From Phymorhynchus buccinoides (taxonomy: Eukaryota; Mollusca; Gastropoda; Neogastropoda; Raphitomidae): a stretch of DNA of 64,000 nucleotides. The stretch spans positions 37,275,053 through 37,339,052 of the forward strand of contig CM065691.1 in NCBI GenBank assembly GCA_017654935.2, read 5' to 3'. A program made the translations under genes and the position numbers. Every line of letters starts with the position of its first letter. The first letter of the stretch is position 1. The notes beneath the pieces were generated by a model. It saw only the letters and a list, made by a program, of their open reading frames with translations, was not told where the DNA came from and searched no databases. Below, piece by piece: positions 1 to 27,940 of this stretch.

Positions 1-40
1 ATAAAAGGGGGGTTCCAAATGCTTGGTTGGGGGGTGGTAT

Positions 41-62
41 GGGGGGGGGGGGGGGGGGGGGG
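41..62. repeat. (G)22 homopolymer
   Basis: An uninterrupted run of 22 G. Such runs are prone to length error in sequencing, so the exact length is unreliable. Confidence 0.9.
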
Positions 63-194
63 AGGCTGGCCCTCCAGAAGCTGTAATGGGCTCACGGCTG
101 TTCAGGTGGATTTACCGTCCTTAGTCCTTGACACCAGGTGACGTTCCATCCAGTGGCAGTTTCCTCTCACCCACCCTTTGTCTCTGTCTCGCAT

Positions 195-525
195 GCAGCA
201 AGAACTAGATTTAACCCAGCTATAATCGATCAGCTGAAGTGGCCATCCCTTCAACATCGCCGAGAAACAGCCAGACTAGCAATGCTGTTCAAATTGCAGA
301 CAGATCTGGTGTCAATGAAGAGGCTTGAAGAGAAACTCACTCCGGCACCAGAATGCCTACGTCGTGCACACACCAAGCAGCTGGCCCTCATCTTCTGCAC
401 GACATAAGTACCAGTAGGCCAGCTTCCTTCCCCGAACCATCAAAGCATGGAATGATCTCTCCCAACAGGCTGTTGAGGCGGAGACTCTGGACACCTTTGT
501 GTCTAGGGCAACTGCCTCTCAATAA
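195..525 (+). pseudogene. Non-LTR retrotransposon RT C-terminal remnant
   Basis: The translation has the typical end of a jockey/CR1-like reverse transcriptase protein. A block reading LKWPSLQHRRETARLAML matches the family's 'L-W-x-x-L-x-x-R-R-x-x-x-R-L' region. In another frame, from about 418, a block reads FLPRTIKAWNDL and then TLDTFVSRA before the stop at 523-525, matching the family's final 'FFPRTI-x-x-WN-x-L' motif. The two blocks lie in different frames, so at least one frameshift is present near 400. All upstream RT and endonuclease sequence is missing, as expected of a 5'-truncated dead copy. Confidence 0.75.
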
Positions 526-1308
526 ACATACACTTCTCTCCCCCTGAATTTACAGTGACAGAATAATCGGCTAATGATTGTGGTCGCTTGGTGGAAGGAA
601 GGAACCCATCATGACTCTTACTTGACAAAGGGAATACAAGATGGGAGAGTAATCAGACAGATGAACAGAAGCGCTCATCAAAAACAGTGTAGACATGTAA
701 ACCAAATCACATGCAAGCAATAGTTGATCTCACAAAAACTTAACGGGAAATCTTTTTAAAGTATTGATAAACGAGTGTTCCAACTGTATTTTTAACTGTC
801 GTCATCCAGGTCTCCCCTCCCTCTCTCTCTCACACTTGACATTGCGTCAATCATCATTTCTCATTTCCACGATGTATGTCTTAATTAAACAGTAGTGTGT
901 GTGTGTGTGTGCGTGTGCGTGTGCATGAGTTTATATGCATGTGTGTGTTCTTTCGTGCGTGTATGCGTGTACATGTTTGTGCCTGCATGCGCGCTTGCAT
1001 GCATGTGTGTGTGTGTTTGTGTGGAGGGGGGCATGCGTGCAGATTAGTCCGCAAATAATTTTACTATTTCTATGAATAATTGAATGATTACATTTCTGTG
1101 CAATTTGTCTTTTATTCTTTTTTATTACCCTATTGTCTCCTGTTTATTTATTTATTGATGCCTTCCCCTTGATTATTTATTGATTGATTGATCTATGCCT
1201 TGTGTTGATGACGTGGATACATTTGTGGTGATGGGTGGAAATGGATGGAATTGGGTGAGTATGTGTGTGTGTTGGGGAGGGGTGTGTGTGTAACAATTGC
1301 GGTATTTA
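526..1308. other. Non-coding stretch with TG-rich microsatellite
   Basis: No gene seen. A TG-rich microsatellite with TGCG and TGCA interruptions fills about 893-1026. The rest is AT-rich unique-looking sequence. Confidence 0.6.
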
Positions 1309-2175
1309 TATACTGTCCAAAAAAAGATACGCATAACTTGTAGACCTAGTCAAAGTTTCATCTTAATTTCCAAACTTAACAGAAAATCACACAATGCGAA
1401 TTTCGTTTTGAAATTTGACATGGTGATAGCTGAATGCATGGAGAGTTCATATGTATCCTCAAATCATTCAGTCAGTTGACATCCATGGGTGTGAGGGCTG
1501 TCAAAACAGTAGGGTGTGACCGCCTTGAACAGCAACAAGTGCCTGGGACACCATCGGCATGGGACTCGATCAGACGGCGAATGTCTTGCTGTGGGATGAT
1601 GTCCCACTCCTCCTGCTGCGCATTCAACAACTCGCGTTGATTCACTGGCACATCTTCTCGGCCATGAACGCGTCTATCCAGTTCATCCCAAATGTGTTCT
1701 TTTAGATTCATGTCTGATGATATGGTTGGCCAGAGAATTTCGTGGAGGTGATTGTCGGTGAGCAACTGGGTGCCGAGTCGCACAGTATGAGGGCGAGCCT
1801 TGTCCTGCAGGAACACAGCGTTAAGGTCGTGCAGAAGGGGCAGGAAGTGTGGACACAGAATGTCCTTAGGTATTGCTCTGCAGTTAGGCGCCATTGCACC
1901 AACACTAAGGGATTCCCTTTCGTAGACGTTTGAGAACAAGGTGTTAACTCTGTGTTCACGAAATTCTATCCATGCATGGCACGTGTGCATCAAAAAATCG
2001 CTTTTTTGACATTTTAGGCACTGTGTGCGCATGCGCAGAGCAGAGAAACATTGACAGCGATCATGACAAGGACCACTGGGTGAACACTTCTAGTAGTTTG
2101 GTGGATATGCGTGCAGCAATACAATGACGGAAACGACATTTGAAAAAGTATGCGTTTCTTTTTTTGGACAGTATA
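1309..2175 (-). mobile_element. Tc1/mariner-like DNA transposon, internally deleted
   Basis: The ends are inverted repeats. The left end at 1311 begins TACTGTCCAAAAAAAGATAC and the right end at 2150-2173 is its complement with one mismatch (GAAAC for GATAC). Each is flanked by the TA expected of a Tc1/mariner target duplication (1309-1310 and 2174-2175). The element is about 860 bp, against about 1.3-1.6 kb for a complete Tc1-like element, and encodes only the C-terminal part of a transposase on the minus strand. Confidence 0.85.
1472..2032 (-). pseudogene. Tc1-like transposase, C-terminal part
   Basis: The 186-residue frame carries the second half of a Tc1 DDE transposase. FLQDKARPHTV matches the family's 'FqQDNArPHtA' block with the second catalytic Asp. 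WPTISSDMNLKEHIWDELDRR matches the 'WP-x-x-SPDLNPIEHvWD' block that carries the third acidic residue. The usual protein is about 340 residues with a paired helix-turn-helix domain at the N-terminus; that domain and the first catalytic Asp block are missing. It lies between the terminal repeats of its element. The DNA-binding half is lost, so no active enzyme is expected, although the copy could still be moved in trans through its intact ends. Confidence 0.85.
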
Positions 2176-2284
2176 TGTACAGTTCATAAGTATGCAAGTG
2201 GTGCTCACAAACGATGCGGAAGCATGGGTGTGCATATGGGTGCAGTTGTATACATACGCACATGTGCGTGTTAGAGGGTGTGTG

Positions 2285-2400
<116 letters not shown>

Positions 2401-2429
2401 CGTGCATGTATAAGCTTTACTCATAATCT

Positions 2430-2545
2430 TATATCTGTGATATGTTACTTCTCGTGTGCATTGTTTTATTGTATGTTTTAATGTGACAGCAAACAAAATG
2501 TCCTTGTTCATTTTAATAGGGATAATAAAGATTGATTGATTGATT
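2430..2545 (+). repeat. Probable retroelement 3' tail with (GATT)n
   Basis: An AATAAAGATTGATTGATTGA run at about 2524-2545 follows an AT-rich stretch. This is the usual look of a non-LTR or SINE 3' end with a short tandem tail. No coding part is attached. Confidence 0.4.
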
Positions 2546-2966
2546 ATTCATTTCAACCCCACACCAGTCCATATTTTGCTTTCATACATTATTGGTGGGT
2601 AAGTGTGCGCACATGCGAAAGCAGGTGTGAGCACTCACTTATGCTTGATTGAATGTTTGTGTGTGTGTCTGAAGCTGATAAAAAAACATTACCAAAATGA
2701 TTGAAACAGTGTTGATTTTAGAGTTTAATTCCTATTCTGCATGTTCTCTAAAAGATCAAGGAATTGAAATTTCTAAACTGATATGTGTGGGTGCATGCAC
2801 ACTGAAGTGTGTGTGCATGGCTGCACATATGTTTACTGCTTACATGACAAGTGGCTGATTTTTTTCATGGGATTGAAATGTCTGATGGGCTGAAAGGCTT
2901 TTCAACAATGTTAGTATTATTATGCACCATAGTCATCATCATCACAAATAGTCATTTTAACATATA

Positions 2967-3213
2967 CAGGCATGGGAATTGGAAAAGTAAAAAAACCTCA
3001 CTGAAAAGCGGGGGTCTGGGGGCTGCTGAAGGCCCCTAGTAGGGGTCCAGGGGGTAATGCTGAAGCTTTTTGGGTAATGGAAGCCCCAAAACAGCAGTAG
3101 AATGGCAAAAGATAGTTAAAAATACTAAAATTTTATCAGACTTTTTTTTCCGGAAAAGCAATGTTATTTCAGCATAAATTTACTATTTGACAGACAATTC
3201 CAAACCCTGATAG
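2967..3213 (+). repeat. Dispersed repeat, copy A
   Basis: This segment, starting GGCATGGGAATTGGAAAAGT and containing GGGGGTCTGGGGGCTGC and AGGGGTCCAGGGGGTAATGC, recurs in the same orientation at 5960-6163. It ends in a run resembling 'gacaattcc..accctg' in both copies. It has no coding capacity and its family is unknown to me. Confidence 0.8.
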
Positions 3214-3214
3214 A

Positions 3215-4104
3215 AGCCGCCCACAAAAAGTTAGGGAACACTTTCAAAATACACATGTTTTGGTTATTTGCTCTTAGATTCAAAATTAGTTGTATCGAGA
3301 ACTTAATACTTGGCACATACACAAGAGACATGCCCTTACAATGAAAGCAAAAATGGTTCGCGATCGGTTGCTATGGTAACGTGTTTTAAAAGGAACCAAA
3401 ATTTTCAAAAGCGTAACATTCTCAGCGCCTCAGCATTTACTCCACAACGTGAATTCGAGTAAAATGGTACTCAGCACATGTTAGCAGGAAGCTTAATGAA
3501 TAAGTATAGCTCAAAAAGATCCTTTTTAAACAAATTCATTGCCGAGTCATGAGCCTTTTGGATCTAGGGAGAGCCCTGGAATGGCTGCAGGAAGGTGTGG
3601 CTATGCAGGAACCACTGGTACAGCTTAATAATGACAGACACTTGATATTTGAAGTTGGTGACCACCTTCCTGCACAGCCATCCCCTCTTGCAGCTATGCC
3701 AAGGGTCTCCCAAGTTACAAAACACTCAACTTTCGCTGCACAAGTCTCGTAACAGTGAATAATTTTACTATCTCTTCTGTTGAAAAAGGACCTTGTAGTT
3801 GTATGCATTCTTGAAGCTTCCTGCTAACATGTGATGAGTACCATGTTGCACAAATCACTGTATGGACAAAATACTGAAGCACTAATTTTGTTGCAGTTTT
3901 ATTTATTTTGAGGCGTTTTTAGATTCACATTACCATAGAAACCAACGGTGATCACGAGACAATTTTGCTGTCACTGTAAGGCGATATCTCTTGTGTATGT
4001 CATTGCCAAGTTTTAAGTTCCAGACGCGAAGTGTTTTGAAGCTACAAGCAAATTACCAAAACATGTGTACTTTGAAAATGTTCCCAAACTTTTTGTGGGC
4101 AGCT
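3215..4104 (+). mobile_element. Tc1-derived element with about 290-bp inverted repeats
   Basis: The outer ends are AGCCGCCCACAAAAAGTTAG at 3215 and the complement of AGCTGCCCACAAAAAGTTTG ending at 4104. Similarity between the arms continues inward through blocks such as ACACAAGAGA, CTATGGTAA and ACATGTTAGCAGGAAGCTT, so each arm reaches about 290 bp (3215-3500 and 3805-4104). The short centre holds only a transposase N-terminal remnant. A near-foldback element of this size would be non-autonomous. Confidence 0.8.
3549..3752 (+). pseudogene. Tc1-like transposase N-terminal HTH remnant
   Basis: The frame reads DLGRALEWLQEGVAMQEP near its start, which resembles the first helix-turn-helix of Tc1 transposases of the form 'RGRALGWLQEGxSxRxVA'. 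Only this fragment of about 65 residues remains and nothing of the catalytic DDE core follows. It sits in the centre of the long-inverted-repeat element at 3215-4104, so that element is probably an internal deletion derivative of a Tc1-like transposon. Confidence 0.55.
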
Positions 4105-5613
4105 TACTACAGTGGTCATAATGGTTGGATTTTACATTTATTTTACTTCTTTAACATATAACAGGACTAAAAAGACATTAAATCTAAGACCAGTGATTAA
4201 TCATAAAAAGTAGCAAGGCATCCAAACCAACAATAAATTTTGAAAAAAAAAGAATCAAATATATCGTGTTGCTCTTTAAACATTTTTATCCTTAAAACAA
4301 AAACACCAAAAAAACAAAAACAACCTTGTCATGTGATCACAATCATACCATCTCTTTGTCAAACCACACAGACCCCTCACATTTTCACTTTTTATTAAGA
4401 ATTCATCATCAGAAACACAATTAGCTGGTACATATATAAAAACAAGCACACCGAACCATTCACACCTTATTACAAGATACTTAAAATGAACAGCTTTAAC
4501 TACATTTTGCAGCTTCCATGTACTACCCTAGTGTTACAAGTTAAGGCATAAAGAAAAACTGGAAAAGACAGAGCTGTTATTCTCTATTCCTATTCTTACA
4601 TTGTAGAGCCCAGTTTTTATATATGATTGAAAAGATGTAGTTAGTAGAATATGACACTGGCTTAGCGCTTCTTTCTGGACAAAAAAACAAAACAAAAACA
4701 AAAAAAGCTCAAACAGCACCTCTCCATGCAGAATGTTCACAGGCAAGAAAACCATTTGGATGTAACATTACTTAAAATGATTCATTCTCACCATTTCTGA
4801 CTGTATCAATACATTCTCACTGCTACCTGTCATATTCAACTTCAACAAGCCAGGGCTCCCAGGGACCCTCATTTGGGGGTCTATGAAGTACTAAAATTCT
4901 AAAGGACCCTCTAAAAGAATGTGCAGGGATGCACTAGAAAACATAGTTTTAGCATTCACAATGCCACTAGGACCCTCTATCCCGCCTCTAGGACCCTCTA
5001 TGCTGTAAGTGAAAGAATCCCTGGGACCCCTTGTTTTGCTTGGGAGCCCTGGAAGTGCACAAAATCCATGGACCATTTTAATTTTAAGCTGAGAGTGACA
5101 TTTCAAGTTTGATAGCTTGTCACCAGCAGGCAACAGAATGCTGAATACAAGAATCTGCGTGGCAAGGTTTTAAATCTGCCACCACTTTATCATGAACATT
5201 AATCCTGGTCAATGCTCATGTTCAATGAACAACACCGGCACATTCAGTTTCCCCCACACTTCTCATATCCATTTGTTCCCCTTTAAGTTCTAACAAAATG
5301 AACTCCAATTTCACATGTCCCTGGCCATGGGAAATGTCTTTTTGGCCAGTTACGCCCTGAACTATTGACACATATTTACAAACATGGAAATAGCAGCCCT
5401 GATAACAACAGCACCCTCACAAGCCGAACCTTCCCAATGCTGATGCGAGTTGACTGTAAACTTGATCAGTTCTGATACAAATCTTCAGTTTCAGCTCAGG
5501 AAAAGAGTCACACCCAACAGAGAGTTTCCTTTGTGAAATCAAGCTCAAAGATGTCTGTGATTCTTTTTACAAACGGTGATCAATTGCTTTGTCTCGAATG
5601 GTCGAATGGTTGA
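4105..5613 (-). other. 3' untranslated region and flank of NUP98
   Basis: This lies immediately downstream of the NUP98 stop codon. No coding exon was seen. A minus-strand AATAAA (TTTATT on the plus strand at 4391-4396) is a candidate polyadenylation signal about 1.2 kb past the stop. The actual transcript end cannot be decided from sequence alone. Confidence 0.5.
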
Positions 5614-22171
<16,558 letters not shown>

Positions 22172-22915
22172 CTGGAAAGGGAAATCCATCATCGTAACAC
22201 AGACCTGTTTACCCCAAATTGGTGGATTTTGATTAATCCTACTATCTATTTAATTTAATACTTACCAACACTCAAAACAACTGCATTAGCCTAAAACAAC
22301 CTGGAACCTTACCCTAGCACATAGCTAAAACGAAAGTGGCCCCAAGGGACTGCACCCATACCGCAGGGAGTAGCGGGAGTGACTCCCCTTACTTCCGGGT
22401 ATGACGCGCACCCTTGGGACACCGGATATGTCATTCGTGTAATTTTACAGCCCCGCATCAGGAGGGAGGCTGGGAGGGAACATTTTTTGTTTTGAGTGTT
22501 GGTAAGTATTAAATTAAATAGATAGTAGGATTAATCAAAATCCACCAATCTAATTTAATCATACTATACCAACACTCAAAACAACTGCAGATTACCACCG
22601 TGGTGGAGGGTGATGCGTGCCAACTGACACACCAACAACCCTAAAAGCATATCAGTAAAAGAGGGAAACACTCCTAAGAGAATCCCCCGAAAGATGAACA
22701 ACATCCCTGAAAATATGCAAATAAATACCCCCAAACAGTCATGTCAATGATATACCAAAGAACACAGAGAAAAAACAGAGGCACAAAAAACACCGGAACT
22801 CACACTACAAGGAGACCGGGACCTGCGAAACGACCACCTTCTAGATGGAAAAGGAGTCGTCTTCGCCCTGAGCGGAGATATCCCTCAGGTAAAACTGAAG
22901 AAAGGTGTTCTGCGA

Positions 22916-24005
22916 CTACCAGAACGCTGAGGCCATAACCTTCACAAGAGGGACACCCTTGACTACCGCCAGGGAAGAGCTGATGGCCCGCAACTCGTGG
23001 GCGCGAATGGGGTTATCAGGTAACCTAACCAGCGAGCGGGCATAGGCCAACTTAATGAGGTCGAGGAACCAACGGGACACAGTACCCTTAGCCACATCGC
23101 TGCAGTACTTGGGATTAAAGGAGACGAACAGGCGACGTTTAGCCCTTCTGAAGGACTTGGTACGAGCCAGATAAGAACGAAGAGCCCTAACGGGGCAGAG
23201 GAAGATATCACGATCATCAGGACCCAGAACGGAGCGAAGACTCGAAAAAGAGACTAAGGGAGAGGAAACATAACCAGACTGGTTCTTTGCACGGAACTCC
23301 GGGAGAAAAGAAAGGGAGACAGACGAGAAGTCCTCCTCGAACTGGACGTCCTTGGTGAGACCACTGAGAGCATGCAAACCACTGATGCGACGGGCAGTGG
23401 CGAAAGAAATGAGAAAAAACTGTCTTGAGAGTCAGAAGCTTAAGAGACAACGACTCCAGGGGTTCAAATTTGACCCAGAGAAAAGCCAGAACCAAAAAGA
23501 TGTCCCACTGAGGACACTGGACCGTTCTGGACGGGGCTTGGAGGCGCACAGCGTCCAGGAAGTGAGAAACTGGCAAAGCCGAGAGATTCCCCGTAAACTA
23601 GATCGTGCTAATCAAGACCGCCCTATAACCTGACAAGGTTTGAGAGGAAGAGTTCCTAGTTCTAAGCAAGTGAGAGAGGAACTCCACGAACTGAACCGTT
23701 GAGGGACGAAGCGGGTCAAACTTTCTCTCCTGACAAAACGCAAACCAGGTGGCCCAGCGAAGATCATACAGATCGTTTGTAGACTTACGCCGAGAGGCGA
23801 CCAACAGATCCACGGTGCGCGTGGAAAACCCCTGAGAGCGAAGGCCTAGTCGGACAGCCGCCATGCGACCAGGTTTAGCCTTGAAGGGCAAGGGTGTCCG
23901 ACCCCGCTTCTTGACTGAAGAAGAGTGGCGGGAGTGAGATTGAGCGGAAGAGGACCGTCTTGCGCCATGTCGAGGAGCTCTGGGAACCAATGGCTCGTGG
24001 GCCAC
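22916..24005 (-). pseudogene. Element 1 tyrosine recombinase, broken
   Basis: Homologous to the intact recombinase of element 3. The core and catalytic blocks are readable: KAKPGRMAAVRLGLRSQGFS at the start, ATARRISGLHAL with the first Arg, and IRAHELRAISSSLAVVKG with the His-x-x-Arg pair. A frameshift separates the start from the first catalytic Arg, another indel lies near 23608, and a TAG replaces the codon after AFW, about ten residues before the Tyr in QFYLRDIS. It cannot yield an intact enzyme. Confidence 0.85.
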
Positions 24006-25222
24006 ATTGGTGTGACGAGAATCAAGTCCGGGTGCTCCCGGAGGACTTCTTCAACACCCGGGGGATTAGTGCCATCAGAGGGGAGGAATACAACGGCATG
24101 CACTTCAGAGAGAAGTGCGAGACAGTGGTGGCGTACAGCTTAGCGGTACGGTAGCACCTAAGGCCATGGAACTCATACTGAAGAAGACAAACTCCGATCG
24201 AGTCACCTAGAGCAGCCAAGGCCTGATACATTACGGACTATGAGTGGCCGGACCGGGCCACTACACACTGCTACGCCCTTTCGAACTGGAAAATATCGAT
24301 CGAAGGGGCGAGTCTGGGTCAGAAAACAAACTGGACAAGACTAGTTCAGAATGTCGGGCAAGCAAAGGACCGATGGCGGGATAGAGACAGCTAGTACTAG
24401 GATGAGAATCCGCAAGAGCAGCAGATTCAGCCTCTGACCTAGCAAACTGAGAAACCACGGTACGAATGTGCGACTGCACTTCGTAACCAACTCTACATGC
24501 TAAGACCGACGAAAGGGACCCCCGTTGACTGGGTGAAAAACCAGCGGAGACAATTCGATCGGTAGGGAGGTAAAATAAAAATAAAAAACTGCCTATGAAG
24601 AAGGAACAGACAGCAACAGCAACATAGTTGCTATCGCATGACGTCAAATCGAACCAGATGACGCGGAAAAGTCCCCACCGAAAAGGAAAACATGTAGACA
24701 AAAAGCGAAACAGTGTGCAAACGTGACGATGACACACCTCGACCTAAACCATAAAAAACGGTCGGAACGAGACGCCGAAGACCAAAAAAAAAGGGGGGGG
24801 GGGCCTGAAGGAAGGCAAAAATCACCCCGTCGAACAACTTTAGGTTGAAAGCTGTGCCGTTCGGTGATCTGACGGCTGAGAAGGGAAGATCATGCTAGCC
24901 GGACAGTTAAAGCCAGATCGGGACGGAACCAGTCCGAAACAGGATGACTGGAACGGCCGAACGAGTCAACAGGTTGAACAACTCATGGTTGAAACCGTGA
25001 AAGAAGGAGTGCGCACTCTGACTTCTCTCTGCAAGGGCCTATGTATACCCAGGCCAGAGGAAGGAGCTCCGAAATCGACCCCATCAGACTAAGAAAACCG
25101 AGGGGACAGCGAAGTGTGACCGCCTTCGTTACTGAGAGGTCGGACACCACCTGTGTCCTCCGAGGCTGAGACTGTGAACAGAGTATCCAAGTGACGTCAG
25201 GATAACCGTGGAAAAAACCCAT
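23846..25222 (-). pseudogene. Element 1 RT/RNase H/MT region, largely deleted
   Basis: Two parts remain. At 23846-24103 the C-terminal methyltransferase-like end reads LILVTPMWPTSHWFPELLDM. At 24983-25222 a degraded RT thumb segment reads LLPLAWVYIGPCREKS and aligns with element 3 LLPLGRVRKRPLQRE. The palm with its catalytic Asp residues and most of RNase H are missing. The stretch 24261-24980 between them has no recognisable counterpart in element 3. Element 2 shares the same overall arrangement, so the large loss happened before the two copies separated. Confidence 0.75.
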
Positions 25223-25527
25223 TTCAACGGTACTGACTTGGAAACGGTAGAGAACAGAAGAACAAAAAACCCTTTAAACGGCCTAAGAGATCGCCGGCCA
25301 ATTAGAGTCAGAATGGGCCGAAAACGGTCGGGAATTTTTGATAAAACCGGTTGACAGGACCGGTTGAAAAAGTCGGGAATAGAAACCCGGACTGGGATCG
25401 TTCACTCGCGCCCGCGCCCTTCAAGAGAAGGTCCTCCACTTCCTCTGGAGGATCTCCAACGGACAGGATCGCCGTTTCTTGGAAGGCTCGGCCTCCTGTT
25501 GCCACGAGAAGACTGGGAAGGGGGGCC

Positions 25528-27940
25528 TCAAGGCCTTGAACTGGGGAGGAGGCCTAGAGGAGTATCCCACACTCTTAGAGCGGGACGGGAAGTACCCCGG
25601 ACGAAATGGTTGGGACGGGGCTGGTTCAACAGGGCCCGATAGATAGCCTTCTGGCTATCAGCTGACTTCCTCTTTGAAGAGGACTCGAGAACTGGGGGAA
25701 CCGATTCTTCCCCGAACAAGCCCGACTCCGGAAGGGGAAGAGAGCGCAAAACGCTCCTTTTCCCTGGACGAAAGAGACCTGTTCTGCGCCAGAAAGAATC
25801 CCGGGCCAAGGCACAGGTTTGAACCTTCAAACCAGCCGTGACATCAGAGAGGCTCTGTAGCACATTGCCCAAAAGGGCTAGAGAGACTCCAACGGAAGCT
25901 TCATCCACCTGATCAAAGAACTGAAAAACCGCCGGTGAATCAGAGGCTGATTTGCCTAGAGACTCCGCCAAGGTTTGCACGAGAGAGGTGGCCATGCCAC
26001 AAGCCCTGAGAGAACCAGACAGAGATTCCTCGAGAGACTTGAAGGCCGAAGGCTTGAACGTGACGGGAGGAACAGCAGCAGGACCCCAAGGACTCCACCT
26101 CCTCAGAAGAAGGTTTGGAGACGGAGGGGAAGGGCAGGTATTCCGTCGGTAGGGGGACGAAAGGTCTGAATCCAGGTACCAAAAAGGAACCGAACTGAGA
26201 CGAGGCCGGCTGAGAACGCCCCAGATTAGCCTCAGCAATCTGTTTCAACGAAAGGACCTTGCCGGTCCTCAACGTGAACTCCGCTTTAACCACCAAATCC
26301 TCCGGGAAGGAGGGGGCTTGGAGAGTCAAGGAGCTCTTGGCCTGCAGAAGAGAGCCAACCGCGTGATCAGTGGCGGACTCCTGATGGGAGGAACGCACAG
26401 GTACCACGTAAGGGCACGATCGAGACAAAATCTTGAGAAGATTCTGAACCGAGGACTCAGTGAGAGAGTGAGGGACCTCCGACTGAGGGTCCAGTTCCAT
26501 GTCTGACTCAAAGTCGGACTGAAACTCAGAGAATTCCCTGGAGGGGTCTGGCCGTTGAAGCTTCTGATAAGGGCGGCCCAAGAGTCAAACACCACCGGAG
26601 GCCATGCCTGGCAGAGGGCTCTGCCGGTAGGGAGTGAGAGGATCACTGAACACCGGCCGGAACCGGGAGAACGTGGCGTCCTCCGTGCGAGCGGGACATT
26701 CCCGGTTGACCCAAACCGGAGGAACGAACCGGAAATTCATCATCGGAATTTTCCGGTTCTAGGCGAACCCTTTCCCGGTATGTCCGCGTTGGCCAAGCAA
26801 CCGGGAGACAACCGGATGATTACCGGGTAAACACCGGGAGAACCGGAGGAAACGGTCTCGCAACCGGGAAAGGCAAATAACCGGTTGCGGTGGGAAAGCC
26901 AAGAGGCTCCAACCGTGCCATCCCCCGGTATGTCCGCGTTGGCCAAGCAACCGGGAGACAACCGGGAGAAACCGGATGAATACCGGGTGAAACCGGGTAA
27001 GCACCGGGAGAACCGGAGGAAACCGTCTCACAACCGTGAGAAGCGAATTTCCGGTTGCGGTGGGACTGCCAAGAGGCCCCAACCGCGCCAGTGCCAGGAT
27101 CACTGGAGAGCCATCCCCCGGGAGGGGGGTATGGACTCTTATCGGTATTGAAGGTGCCCCGCACCGACCGATTTGACTGTCCTGGTAACCTCTCCCTCGA
27201 ACTGAGTGGAGGATTTGAGCCCGGACTCAGGAAAGGGAACAGGCCGTTCCCGATCCTGGAGGTACCTCCCAGGTACCACCGGATGATTGCCTGACAGACT
27301 GGCCAGTCTGGTGACAGAGGAGTCACCTCTGTCACTAGGCAAGCTCCCCGGAGGGGAGCCTCTCTGTTCCGTAAACATCAAGCCCACAGGACGGAAACCA
27401 GAGGTGGAAAGGGATTGCCTATCCCTGTTGAGGTCGACGCTGGCCTTAGCGGACAAGGGCCTCCTGGAGGCAAGCCTGTGAACAGAAGAAGGAGAGAGGG
27501 CTGCGCCAGTGACAGTCTCACGTTAGAAGAGACAACTGGCGGAACCCTCTCTGGCCTAAACATAGAACCGAAATAGGAGGAAGATTCTGTCGATGCGAAA
27601 GGGAGAACCCTGAAACCCGAAGAGTCCAAGTGACGTAGTACAAAGCCTGCGAGTCCAACGGAAAAGGAGAAGGAGCAGAAACCTCCGAAGGGAGAGAAAC
27701 TGGAATGGGCTCCGAAACCGGTTAGGCCGGTGTAACCGAAACGGACTGTGACTGGACGTTAGACGTAGGATTTGTGAGGGGATTAGACGAAAACTTCTTG
27801 AGAAGATTAAGAGAACCTGCCCAAAGGGTCCCTAGTGAGAGAAGAAGAGTCAACTGACTTGGAAAACAGAAAAACAACCGAAGAGAAACTGCTTTCCCCG
27901 AAGTGGAAACCGAGGGGTGCAAGAAGCCATAATGGCTGAC
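25528..27940 (-). pseudogene. Element 1 gag-like ORF, broken
   Basis: Pieces in different frames align with the gag-like protein of element 3: GSFLVPGFRPFVPLPTEYLP against GSFLVPQFRTVLGLHEDYLP, and SLPLPESGLFGEE against SLPLPFSGLFGEE. The N-terminal half is occupied by an ACCGG-rich repeat region (about 26640-27130) with no parallel in element 3. Frameshifts and a roughly 53-bp deletion near 25600 relative to element 2 break it. Confidence 0.75.
26640..27130. repeat. ACCGG-rich internal repeat of element 1
   Basis: Dense ACCGG and CCGGT words, with a longer unit containing CCCGGTATGTCCGCGTTGGC and CAAGCAACCGGGAGACAACC duplicated at about 26773 and 26927 (period about 154 bp). The CCGG core is self-complementary. 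Element 2 has the same block at about 32835-33325. Confidence 0.85.
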
